64,000 nt of DNA from the NCBI GenBank assembly GCA_030770535.1, contig JASVEC010000003.1:1550001-1614000 (forward strand). Reading direction: 5' to 3'. Made by a program: the position numbers and the translations under genes. Origin of the DNA: Batkoa obscura. Taxonomy: Eukaryota; Entomophthoromycota; Entomophthoromycetes; Entomophthorales; Batkoaceae. The notes under the pieces are model-generated. The model was given only the letters and a program-made list of their open reading frames with translations. It made no database searches and was not told the origin of the DNA. Positions 56,591-64,000 of this stretch are shown piece by piece. Each line of letters opens with the position of its first letter. Positions within the stretch are counted from its first letter, which is position 1.

Positions 56591-58339
56591 ATGTTTATTA
56601 AAAAGTTCGCTATTAGTGCTCTATGTTTATTTCCAACTCTGTTATGCAAATTAGTTGAACAGAAGTGGACACTTACAGAAGCAAAGTTAGCACCCGATAA
56701 TTACGTGGTTGATGGCGTATTAATTAACGGTGGTTTCCCAGGACCACAGATAACAGCTGAAGTCGGTGATACTATCCAAGTCCTCATAACCAACCAGCTA
56801 CATAAAAATGTAACTATTCACTGGCACGGAATGACACAAAGAAGATCAGTTAAAGCTGATGGTGTACCAATGGTAACTCAGGATCCAATTCAGCCAGGTC
56901 AACAGTATACATATAAGTTTAATGTCAATGACCAAAGCGGTACATATTGGTATCATGCGCATACTGATATGGATGCCGAACACATTTATGGGGCATTAAT
57001 TATTAAAGATAAAAAAGAAATTTGGAATGATATTGTAAAATTCAATCCAGCATATAAATATGATGAAGAATTGACTATCATGTTATCTGAAAGATGGCAT
57101 AAAACGACTGAGGAATTAATGTACGGCTTAAACAACGCCCCATTTAGATTCAGTAACCAATCGCAAAGTATATTAACTAATGGTAGAACTTATGGAAAAT
57201 GGGATAATAATCTTAACGGTGGCACTGCTGAAGACTTAAAAAGATTTAACAATGGCTTTAGTGTAACAAATATAAAGGCAAATAAAACATACAGAATTAG
57301 GTTGATTGCAGCAAACGGATATTCATTATTCTCCTTTAATATTGAAAATCACAACTTAACTGTCATTGAAGCTGAAGGAACTTTAGTTGATCCAGTTAAT
57401 GTCGACAGAGTAGAATTAAGCAGTGGTCAACGCTATTCTGTGTTATTAAGAACGGATCAAAAAGTGGATAACTATTATATGTATACTCAAGTAAGCGATG
57501 AATTAAGACCTGAAGCACGTAAACCAGTAGCAAAAAACGGTGTATCAATTCTTCATTATGATGGTGCAAAAAGTACCGCTCCATTAATACGTGCAAACAA
57601 ACAAGTTCCTGGACTCAAATACGAATACTCCCATTGGATAGAATCTAAGTTGTTTACTTCTCAGTGGTATAATAAAGGATTATCAAGCCATTACTACCCA
57701 GTGCCCAAGAAAGCTAATAAAGAACTCAACTTGATAGTGACGTTGAGAAAACCAAATGACTTAGCTAGATGGTTTGTAAATGACGTCGAAAATCAACAAA
57801 GAAATACTGTGTTAGTAAATGATATGGAATCAGGGAAATATAAGCTAACTAAAGGTATTTATGAAATCAATGAAGGTGACGATGTTCAAATTATTGTCCA
57901 ACATACAATGCCCCCTGGATTACCATGCGAAGCACATCCATGGCATTTACATGGTCATTCATTCTATGTTGTTGCGCATGGCAATGGGTTTTATGATCCA
58001 AAAGTTGATGGCCCAAAAATCGACGATTATTTAGCAACTACTAAAAATACCCCAGTATTAAGAGATACCTATACTCACTTTATAACTGATATACCAGAAA
58101 TTGGTCAACCTTTAAATCAAACTAATTCTAGAATGGCTCCTATTGATAATCATATAGATATGTTCTCAAATTTAAAACACATGGATGATAACTCGCTTAA
58201 TCCAGATGATCTCCCATGTGGTTGGTATGCCATTCGTTTTAAAGCTAATAACCCAGGTTCTTGGTTTATGCATTGTCATATGTCTCCTCATATTATTATG
58301 GGTAAAGTAGCAATTATTAACTATGTTCCTAAAAAATAG
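56591..58339 (+). CDS. Secreted multicopper oxidase (laccase/ascorbate-oxidase-like)
   Basis: Intronless, 582 residues, with a signal peptide (MFIKKFAISALCLFPTLLC). Three cupredoxin domains with all four copper motifs: HWHGM, YWYHAHTD, HPWHLHGHSFYVV and HCHMSPHIIMGKV. The ten His residues and the type-1 Cys are present, so electrons can pass to the trinuclear centre where oxygen becomes water. One oddity: the residue ten after the type-1 Cys, usually Met, Leu or Phe as axial position, aligns to Lys. Substrates may be phenols, ascorbate or metals; sequence alone does not decide. Several Asn-x-Ser/Thr sites fit secretion. The ATG at 56591 begins the signal peptide. Confidence 0.95.
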   Translation: MFIKKFAISALCLFPTLLCKLVEQKWTLTEAKLAPDNYVVDGVLINGGFPGPQITAEVGDTIQVLITNQLHKNVTIHWHGMTQRRSVKADGVPMVTQDPIQPGQQYTYKFNVNDQSGTYWYHAHTDMDAEHIYGALIIKDKKEIWNDIVKFNPAYKYDEELTIMLSERWHKTTEELMYGLNNAPFRFSNQSQSILTNGRTYGKWDNNLNGGTAEDLKRFNNGFSVTNIKANKTYRIRLIAANGYSLFSFNIENHNLTVIEAEGTLVDPVNVDRVELSSGQRYSVLLRTDQKVDNYYMYTQVSDELRPEARKPVAKNGVSILHYDGAKSTAPLIRANKQVPGLKYEYSHWIESKLFTSQWYNKGLSSHYYPVPKKANKELNLIVTLRKPNDLARWFVNDVENQQRNTVLVNDMESGKYKLTKGIYEINEGDDVQIIVQHTMPPGLPCEAHPWHLHGHSFYVVAHGNGFYDPKVDGPKIDDYLATTKNTPVLRDTYTHFITDIPEIGQPLNQTNSRMAPIDNHIDMFSNLKHMDDNSLNPDDLPCGWYAIRFKANNPGSWFMHCHMSPHIIMGKVAIINYVPKK

Positions 58340-58495
58340 TTAGTATTAATTTACTCTTATTTGCTTATAATAAATAAATCTTTTATTACATAAATTTAGT
58401 TCTGTTTTAAAAAAACAACCATAAATTTAATTTTAGATTTGAATATAAAAGTAATGCATTTATTATAATGATAACGATAATAACTATGGTAAAAT

Positions 58496-58912
58496 CTAAA
58501 TAGTAGAAGTAGAATTACATTGTAAAGCAGAAGTTCCGGCCACAGCGCAATTAAATGGGGACATGATGTTTCTGCTAGTATTATCGCTCAGCATAAAGGT
58601 AGTAGATACAATATCATTTGCACAGTTAACGATTTCTAAGCTAAAGATATTACCATAGGACATAACTGGTGAACCTGAACATTGGAATTGAATATTTGGA
58701 CCGCTTTGTCCACATGTATTCTGGGCTGTATCATTTCTGTAACTTGATATACAACTACATGAAAAGCTATAAGTATTTGTACCATCCCCATTTGCTACTC
58801 TACCTGATAATGTTTGACAACTTGTATTTATTGGATCTTGTTGAGGACAATTATCAAGACTAAAGATGCTTATTACTAATGAAAATAAAATTAGATGCTT
58901 CAAACCATTCAT
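58496..58912 (-). CDS. Small secreted cysteine-rich protein, cluster member 1
   Basis: 138 residues with a signal peptide (LKHLILFSLVISIFSL). The mature part carries about nine cysteines and the family motif GRVANGDGTNTYSFSCSC, followed by a C-terminal half that ends near SALQCNSTSTI. It is homologous to the genes at 59776, 62762 and 63868, all on the same strand, so this is a tandem cluster. It is the most diverged of them. A TATATAAAG box lies about 36 bases upstream. Disulfide-stabilised extracellular proteins like these may act at the cell surface or as effectors; no known domain is recognised. Confidence 0.82.
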   Translation of the reverse strand: MNGLKHLILFSLVISIFSLDNCPQQDPINTSCQTLSGRVANGDGTNTYSFSCSCISSYRNDTAQNTCGQSGPNIQFQCSGSPVMSYGNIFSLEIVNCANDIVSTTFMLSDNTSRNIMSPFNCAVAGTSALQCNSTSTI

Positions 58913-59775
58913 AGCTTTGTTTTGCTTGTTTTGTTTGTTTTATCTTCTTTATATACACTTTTAAAAAATTTCCTAATTTCACAGCTACTGTTTTATCACA
59001 AGCTTACTACTTTTCAATTTCGTATTGTAATTTGTTTACCTTTCGTATTTTTATTCTATTTCTAATTTCGCTACTTTAAAAATAATAGTTAACTAAATTA
59101 AGTTAGGATTATTATTATTTTATAAATAATAATATCCGAGAATTTAATTATTTCACTCTGTCAAAGCTGAATTCACAGTTTAGGTATTGAAATTTTTTGA
59201 GTTAAATTTTTGAGGAAATTTTTGAATAAAGCCTGATGGTTCATGATTAACTTAAATCTCATTACTATAACTCATAAAACTTTTGCTAAAGACATTCCTT
59301 TTTTAGAAAAATAATACAAAAAAATATAGACCTAATAACAAAGCATAAGAGAATTAATTTATTAAAGCTATGAGCCCCAATATTTAAAAAACATCTAACA
59401 TATATTGCCAACTTCAGAGAAGCTGTAAAGCTCACATAAAACTGGAATTTACCGTACAAACAAAAGTCCCTCAGTACTTTCCCTCTTCGAATAAAAGATT
59501 CCGTAGCTCGATAATTTATCCCAGCTATATCTTGACTTCATTCAGATATATTGGGACAAAGATCAATGATCCTTGTCTTTTGTCCCCTTATTACTAACTA
59601 GTATCTTATTATTAATAAGTTGATGAAGATATTACCCTTTCAAGAGAATTTAAAAAAACGTAATATTATCAAATAGTCTTGAAGTTTAATTTATTTTCAT
59701 TTTATAGAATTATTGTTTTTAAAATTTAAGCTATGAGATATCGGTTTATTAAAATACTAAAAATACAAACAATAT
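58913..59775. other. Intergenic region within the secreted-protein cluster
   Basis: No gene. Around 59400-59590 it is less AT-rich and includes a small hairpin (59553-59586). Nothing else recognised. Confidence 0.4.
59553..59586 (+). repeat. Short GC-containing hairpin
   Basis: GGGACAAA and TTTGTCCC form an 8-bp stem with an 18-base loop that itself includes GATCAATGATC. It is unusual for this AT-rich sequence. Role unknown. Confidence 0.35.
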
Positions 59776-60195
59776 CTAAAATTTAGATGAACCAACGCAA
59801 TTTAACCCGGCAGTACCTTGAGGGGTACATTTACTAAGGGAAATAAAAATCTTTTTTGGATTACCACCATTAGTTTCGACCGTGGTAGTGGCATTGTTGA
59901 GATTGCAATCATTAATTTGGAAGCTCAAGTTACTTGCAGGAAGGAATGATTTCCCAGATGAGCAGTTATTGGAGATGCTTTGACCAACGTTCTTGCAGTA
60001 GGGTTCTGCTGAATCACTGTTATATTGAATCTTACATTTACATACAAAAGAGTATGTGTTTGTACCATCACCATTAGCTGATCTACCGAAGTTGGATTCA
60101 CATTTTATTTCGTGGTTATTGCACTTTTTCCCACCATAGGCAGCGAGACTACCACCAATTATAGATAATAAAGATAATACGAAAGTAGCTTTCAT
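59776..60195 (-). CDS. Small secreted cysteine-rich protein, cluster member 2
   Basis: 139 residues with a clear signal peptide (MKATFVLSLLSIIGGSLAAY). Eight cysteines follow, with the motif GRSANGDGTNTYSFVCKCKI and a C-terminal block KCTPQGTAGLNC. It is very similar to the gene at 62762 (same length, start and cysteine spacing), so the pair duplicated recently; even their upstream DNA aligns. The shared upstream element has TATAAAA preceded by GAAGGG, about 82-88 bases before the ATG. Function unknown; likely an extracellular disulfide-bonded protein. Confidence 0.87.
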   Translation of the reverse strand: MKATFVLSLLSIIGGSLAAYGGKKCNNHEIKCESNFGRSANGDGTNTYSFVCKCKIQYNSDSAEPYCKNVGQSISNNCSSGKSFLPASNLSFQINDCNLNNATTTVETNGGNPKKIFISLSKCTPQGTAGLNCVGSSKF

Positions 60196-60276
60196 TTTGA
60201 TTTATATTTAGATGTTATGTAAAGTTAAGATGATATTTATGTTTGATAAAAAAAACGAAATGTATATTTTTGACAT

Positions 60277-60283
60277 TTTATAC
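60277..60283 (-). promoter_or_regulatory. TATA box conserved between secreted-protein genes
   Basis: On the minus strand reads GAAGGGTATAAAA. The same string occurs upstream of the paralogue at 62762-63184 (63247-63253), while the neighbouring DNA has diverged. This supports a functional core promoter. Confidence 0.55.
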
Positions 60284-60915
60284 CCTTCAACTGCTTATTA
60301 AATTAAATGATATCATGAAGTATAATTATTCTAATACATAAATAATTTATTTCTAGAAAATTATTTGCTTTACCTATTCTTTTTAAATTCTATTTTTTAT
60401 TTGCATAAAGTCTGTGCTATTTTTATAACATAATAAGCTAATTAAGCACTATTTCAGGCTAAGTGAAAAAATACCCTTAATTAACGTCAAAATGTAAATC
60501 AATATTATAAGCGTAATCAATATTACCACTAAACTTATAAATAGTTTAATTATATAACAATGTCCATGCATATTAATAATAAAAACATTTCAAGCTTAAT
60601 AAAAATATTTCAAGCTTAATAAAAACCTGGAACAATTTATGTGAAGATAATTTTGCAACAATTAACATATTAAATAAAATAGATTTAATTACAAAAGTGA
60701 AATGTATTTTAGTAGAAACTAAATATAACATTTATTCAAACAAGCATTATTTAAAAATATAAAAAAAGGTTATTACAACTATGAAACTATAAATATTAAA
60801 GATACTAGTATACAGACAATTAATGGTATTTTAAACTTATTAAATAATGTTTGACAATTGAAAACCCCTATTTTAATTAAATTACTAAAACAAGAAAATA
60901 ATTAAATTTTGAATT

Positions 60916-61020
60916 CCATGTGGGAACGTTTTTTTTGTTTAAGTATTTATTGATAATTTTTTGATTTTACATCGCATAAAAATGAACAAAATATGAAAGT
61001 AAAAGCAATATTCCCCTATA
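60916..61020 (-). mobile_element. MITE family A, copy 17 (old)
   Basis: Only the ends and left arm remain recognisable: GTGGGAACGTTTTTTTTGTT then AAG, TGATAATTTTTTG, and a right end ATTCCCCTATA. The centre has diverged strongly. Confidence 0.5.
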
Positions 61021-61763
61021 AATTTATTAGATATCACTAACATTCTCTAAACTATTGATACATATCCCAGTGTTGTTAACTTAGACATGATAAAAGGTTC
61101 AATTAGCTATTTTTCGAATCACTATCTTTAAATTTATATATAACTAAGCCTTGCTACTTGTATAATTAACTAGTATAATTTATTTTATATACAACAAACC
61201 TTATTTAAACTATTTATTTAATAAATTAAACTTTTATTAAGTGAATACTTATTTAAATTTAAATGAAACATTATTTAGGTATAACTTAACTTGTAAAATT
61301 TACTTATAAAATAAAGCAATAAAACATTCATAACATACTCTTAAATATTTATGATAAAACAATTATAATTAATAAAATATCTATTATTTTTAATATTATA
61401 TAAAATATTACAAGTAAATTTTATTTAATAGTGTTTTTTTGGTATTTATCTAATATTTGAAGCTTTTATAATAGTCTACTTATTTCTATTTAGTTTAGTA
61501 TGTTTAAAAAATTTTTAATATTTAAAATTTTATTTAGTTAAGTTTAAAATAGTACAAAATAGTTTGCGTTATATGTTTAATATTAATCAATGATGCTTTT
61601 ATTAATATTTATTTGATATAACCTTAATTCATTAAATAATAAGCAGTTTAGAACTTGAGATTTAAAGTATATGAAAACTAATGTTTTAATATTAATCAAG
61701 ATATTATTAAAAATTAGGAGTTAGAACTATTTTCAGGAAAAATATACCTTTATGCCAAAAACT

Positions 61764-61869
61764 ATATGGGAATGTTTTTTTAATTTCATTACTTTTTCCT
61801 TTTTTTAAGCACTATTTGAGTGGAAAAGTTATCGGTAAAATTCTTAAACAAAAAAATACATTCCTATAT
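61764..61869 (+). mobile_element. MITE family A, copy 18
   Basis: ATAT-GGGAATG ... ATTCCT-ATAT. Its right ATAT (61866-61869) is also the left ATAT of the next copy. Confidence 0.85.
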
Positions 61870-61972
61870 GGGGGTGTTTTTTTTGGTTTCATTATTTTTT
61901 CCATTTTTTAAGCGCTGTTTGAGCGGAAAGGTTATTAGTAAAATTCTCAAACACAAAAATACATCCCCATAT
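61866..61972 (+). mobile_element. MITE family A, copy 19 (tandem with copy 18)
   Basis: ATAT-GGGGGTG ... ATCCCC-ATAT, head to tail with copy 18 and sharing one ATAT. Core TTTAAGCGCTGTTTGAGCGG. The two copies differ at many positions, so this looks like a second insertion at a duplicated ATAT site rather than a tandem amplification. Confidence 0.88.
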
Positions 61973-62065
61973 ATTAGATGCTTTTCCAAAAACCCTAACA
62001 AAGCCCTAACGTTTGCTAGGGTTTTCGGAGAGGTGTCTATTATTATAATTTGTAATTTATCAAAT

Positions 62066-62135
62066 ATTTTATTTTATTTTATTTTATTTTATTTTATTTT
62101 TATTTTATTTTATTTTATTTTTGCTATTAATGTAA
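62066..62135 (+). repeat. (TTTTA)n microsatellite
   Basis: About 13 units of TTTTA/ATTTT with one interruption in the middle, in noncoding DNA. Confidence 0.85.
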
Positions 62136-62296
62136 AAATAACTTTGGAAAACTATTGAAGTTCATTCAAAAAAGTTGTTTTCTCTTATATATTCAAAACT
62201 AAATCTTTTTAATGTATTGATTACTGTGTTTTAATAGCATTAAAAAGCAAACTATTTCAGCAATAAAAGATTAAATTAAAGGGTTAATTACTTTTC

Positions 62297-62401
62297 ATAT
62301 GAGGGTGTTTTTTTGGCTTCATCACTTTTTCCATCTTTAAGCGCTATTTGAGTGGAAAAATTCTTAATAAAATTCTTAAACATAAAAATACATCCCCATA
62401 T
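62297..62401 (+). mobile_element. MITE family A, copy 20
   Basis: ATAT-GAGGGTG ... ATCCCC-ATAT, with the core TTTAAGCGCTATTTGAGTGG intact. It is 361 bp from the stop of the next secreted-protein gene. Confidence 0.88.
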
Positions 62402-62761
62402 CAAAGCAACCTCATTTTTAAAATTGGAGTTTTTTCCTTGAATAAATAGCAGTGGATGATCAATTCAAACAACACTCTATTTTAAATAAAGTGCTTTTGG
62501 ATGAAGTTACAGGCACAGTTAAGGGCGATGTTTTGATAAATATCAACAAACTTGCATATTTCATTCAATTCAAAATCTGCAACCTTTTTCCAATAGTTTG
62601 TGTAAATAACTACCTTTGACTGCACTTATAAACTCATAAAGGAATACACTATTAAATTATTACTCTTATAAATAACTTTAGAATATGAAAAAAGCCAAAA
62701 AAAAAAAGATTATATCATGTGAAATTAATTTTATTATTATGCTAAAATAAATAAAAACTAT

Positions 62762-63184
62762 TTAAAATTTTGATATACCAACACAATTTAAGCCAGCAAC
62801 ACCTTGAGGGGTACATTTATCAAGGGTGACAAACACTTTCTTTGGGGCATCACCTTTAATTGTAACAGTAGTGGTGGCATTGCCAAGATTACATTCATTA
62901 ACTTGGAAGCTTACATCATTGGAGATAAGGAACGCAGTACCAGTTTGACATTGGTTGGTGATATTTTTACCAGTAATCTTACAGACTGGTTCAGCAGCCT
63001 CGCCATTGTATTCAATTTTACATTTACATGCAAAAGAGTAAGTATTTGTACCATCACCATTAGCCAATCTACCAAAGTCAGTTTCACATCTGATTTCACG
63101 TTTACCGCATTTTGGTTTTTCACCGTAAGCAGCAAGACTACCACTGATTAAAGATAATAAAGATAATAATAAAGTAGCTTTCAT
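62762..63184 (-). CDS. Small secreted cysteine-rich protein, cluster member 3
   Basis: 140 residues. Signal peptide MKATLLLSLLSLISGSLAAY. Motif GRLANGDGTNTYSFACKCKI, then C-terminal KCTPQGVAGLNCVGISKF. Eight cysteines are spaced as in member 2 (59776-60195), with most changes conservative. The short basic stretch after the signal peptide (EKPKCGKREIRC) differs in charge from member 2. The upstream region shares GAAGGGTATAAAA with member 2, 63-69 bases before the ATG. Function unknown; secreted and disulfide-rich. Confidence 0.88.
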   Translation of the reverse strand: MKATLLLSLLSLISGSLAAYGEKPKCGKREIRCETDFGRLANGDGTNTYSFACKCKIEYNGEAAEPVCKITGKNITNQCQTGTAFLISNDVSFQVNECNLGNATTTVTIKGDAPKKVFVTLDKCTPQGVAGLNCVGISKF

Positions 63185-63867
63185 TTCGATTAAGATTTAT
63201 GTGATATTTAAAATTTGATAAAAGGAGAAATAAATATTTTTGGTCTTTTATACCCTTCAGTTGTTGATTGAACTAATGATTTTTGATATTAATTATTCTA
63301 GTAGATAATTGTCCATTTTTAATGCAAGAACTGTATTATTTATAAAAAATTAAATTTAGATTAAAATGCATAAAAAAAGCTATATTTAACTTTAAAAAAT
63401 AAATCTTACATTTGATTTGTGTTGATTATTTTCTGTTTTCATAGCACAAAAGGTTATTAAGCGCTAATTTAAGTTAAATAGAACTAACATCTTTAAAGAA
63501 ATGCAAAATACTATTAATAAATATACAACTAAAATTATCACCAAAACTATAAATAACTTGAAGTAATTATGAATATCCATTTTGTTGATGTATAATAGCA
63601 TCATCCATAAAATGGCGTTTTATTATGAGTTTGATATAATTTTAGTAATAAAATTGAAATATATATTTACAAATATATTATTTAAAAGTAAAAGAATATC
63701 TGTATCCCTATTAAATATTGCAATATTTAGAACAAGGTTATATTTATACCTAATTAATAATATTTCAAATTACTAATTTTAGGAATTAATTTTTTCTAAT
63801 TTACCTGAATCAAGAAAACAAAAGGAGTAATAATTTTCTTATAAAATTGTATATTAAATTTATTTAA
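63185..63867. other. Intergenic region within the secreted-protein cluster
   Basis: Contains the promoter of member 3. A 64-codon plus-strand frame (63582-63776) has no support. Nothing else seen. Confidence 0.4.
63247..63253 (-). promoter_or_regulatory. TATA box conserved between secreted-protein genes
   Basis: GAAGGGTATAAAA on the minus strand, identical to the element at 60277-60283 upstream of member 2. Confidence 0.55.
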
Positions 63868-64000
63868 TTAAACAGTTGCTGAACCATTACAATCTAAACC
63901 AGCAGTACCTACTCCAATACAGTAAAGAGGGAAATTAGCTGTTTTTGAACTACCATCTTTGAACTTGAGCGAAACTAAAGCCATACCATTTGTACAATTA
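63868..64000 (-). CDS. Small secreted cysteine-rich protein, cluster member 4 (partial, cut by window end)
   Basis: The C-terminal 43 codons of a fourth family member. They begin NCTNGMALVSLKFKDG and end GVGTAGLDCNGSATV, with a TAA at 63868-63870. The block GTAGLDCNG aligns with GTAGLNCVG of member 2, and YCIGVGTAG with KCTPQGTAG. The N-terminal part lies beyond the window. Same strand as the other members. Confidence 0.75.
   Translation of the reverse strand, partial: NCTNGMALVSLKFKDGSSKTANFPLYCIGVGTAGLDCNGSATV

Larger units (their letters stand above)
60284..62761. other. Intergenic region rich in MITEs
   Basis: No supported gene. It holds four MITE A copies (60916, 61764, 61866, 62297) and a TTTTA microsatellite. 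Frames that cross the MITEs (for example 61820-62158) are read-through of the repeat, not genes. Confidence 0.55.

Noticed and set aside
61820-62158. 112-codon frame with a hydrophobic C-terminus.
   Set aside because: It reads through MITE copies 18-19 and the TTTTA microsatellite; no independent coding signal.

Overview
This is a very AT-rich eukaryotic window (roughly a quarter GC by eye) with short GT-AG introns of about 43-75 bases, compact genes and long AT-rich gaps. Gene content points to a fungus: a GCN4/CPC1-type bZIP with a two-uORF leader, an EF-hand MscS channel of the fungal type, a multicopper oxidase, a branchpoint-binding protein, expansin remains and several cytochrome P450s. 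The AT richness, P450 duplication and small secreted cysteine-rich proteins fit an early-diverging lineage such as Entomophthoromycotina (Conidiobolus-like). That placement is inference.

Layout. 1-9.4 kb: a C2H2 zinc-finger gene, a secreted M28 aminopeptidase and an intact P450. 9.4-14.8 kb: a repeat-rich gap with several fold-back elements and two tandem paralogues of a small unknown protein. 14.8-18.5 kb: splicing factor 1/BBP (six exons), convergent with a membrane UDP-glycosyltransferase. 19.2-23.2 kb: a decayed coding island bounded by short transposons. 23.7-25.2 kb: a second P450 with an intact body but no start codon. 26.7-38.9 kb is the gene-dense core: an SH3BGR-like protein, mitochondrial beta-ketoacyl-ACP synthase, an unknown eight-exon gene, a leucine-rich-repeat protein, a large Asn-rich coiled-coil protein, and the CPC1-like bZIP. 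39-49 kb: a 476-bp inverted-repeat element, an expansin-like pseudogene, the MscS channel and two doubtful small genes. 49.8-53.9 kb: a P450 pseudogene hit by short transposons, then a glutamine-synthetase-like gene. 56.6-64 kb: a multicopper oxidase and four members of one secreted cysteine-rich family, the last cut by the window edge.

The most striking non-genic feature is a short transposon family (MITE-like, about 100 bp) with 20 recognisable copies in 64 kb in both orientations. One copy sits inside the P450 pseudogene, where comparison with an intact paralogue exposes the empty site and supports a 4-bp AT-rich target duplication. No tRNA, rRNA or CRISPR was found.

The genes do not form one pathway. 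Themes are oxidation and detoxification (P450s, UGT, multicopper oxidase), secretion (M28 peptidase, cysteine-rich proteins, expansin relic), nitrogen and amino-acid control (glutamine-synthetase-like enzyme, CPC1-like regulator) and ordinary housekeeping (BBP, KAS, MscS). Best leads: the GCN4-style leader, the apparent gene conversion between an active P450 and its pseudogene, and the MITE family with its target-site behaviour.
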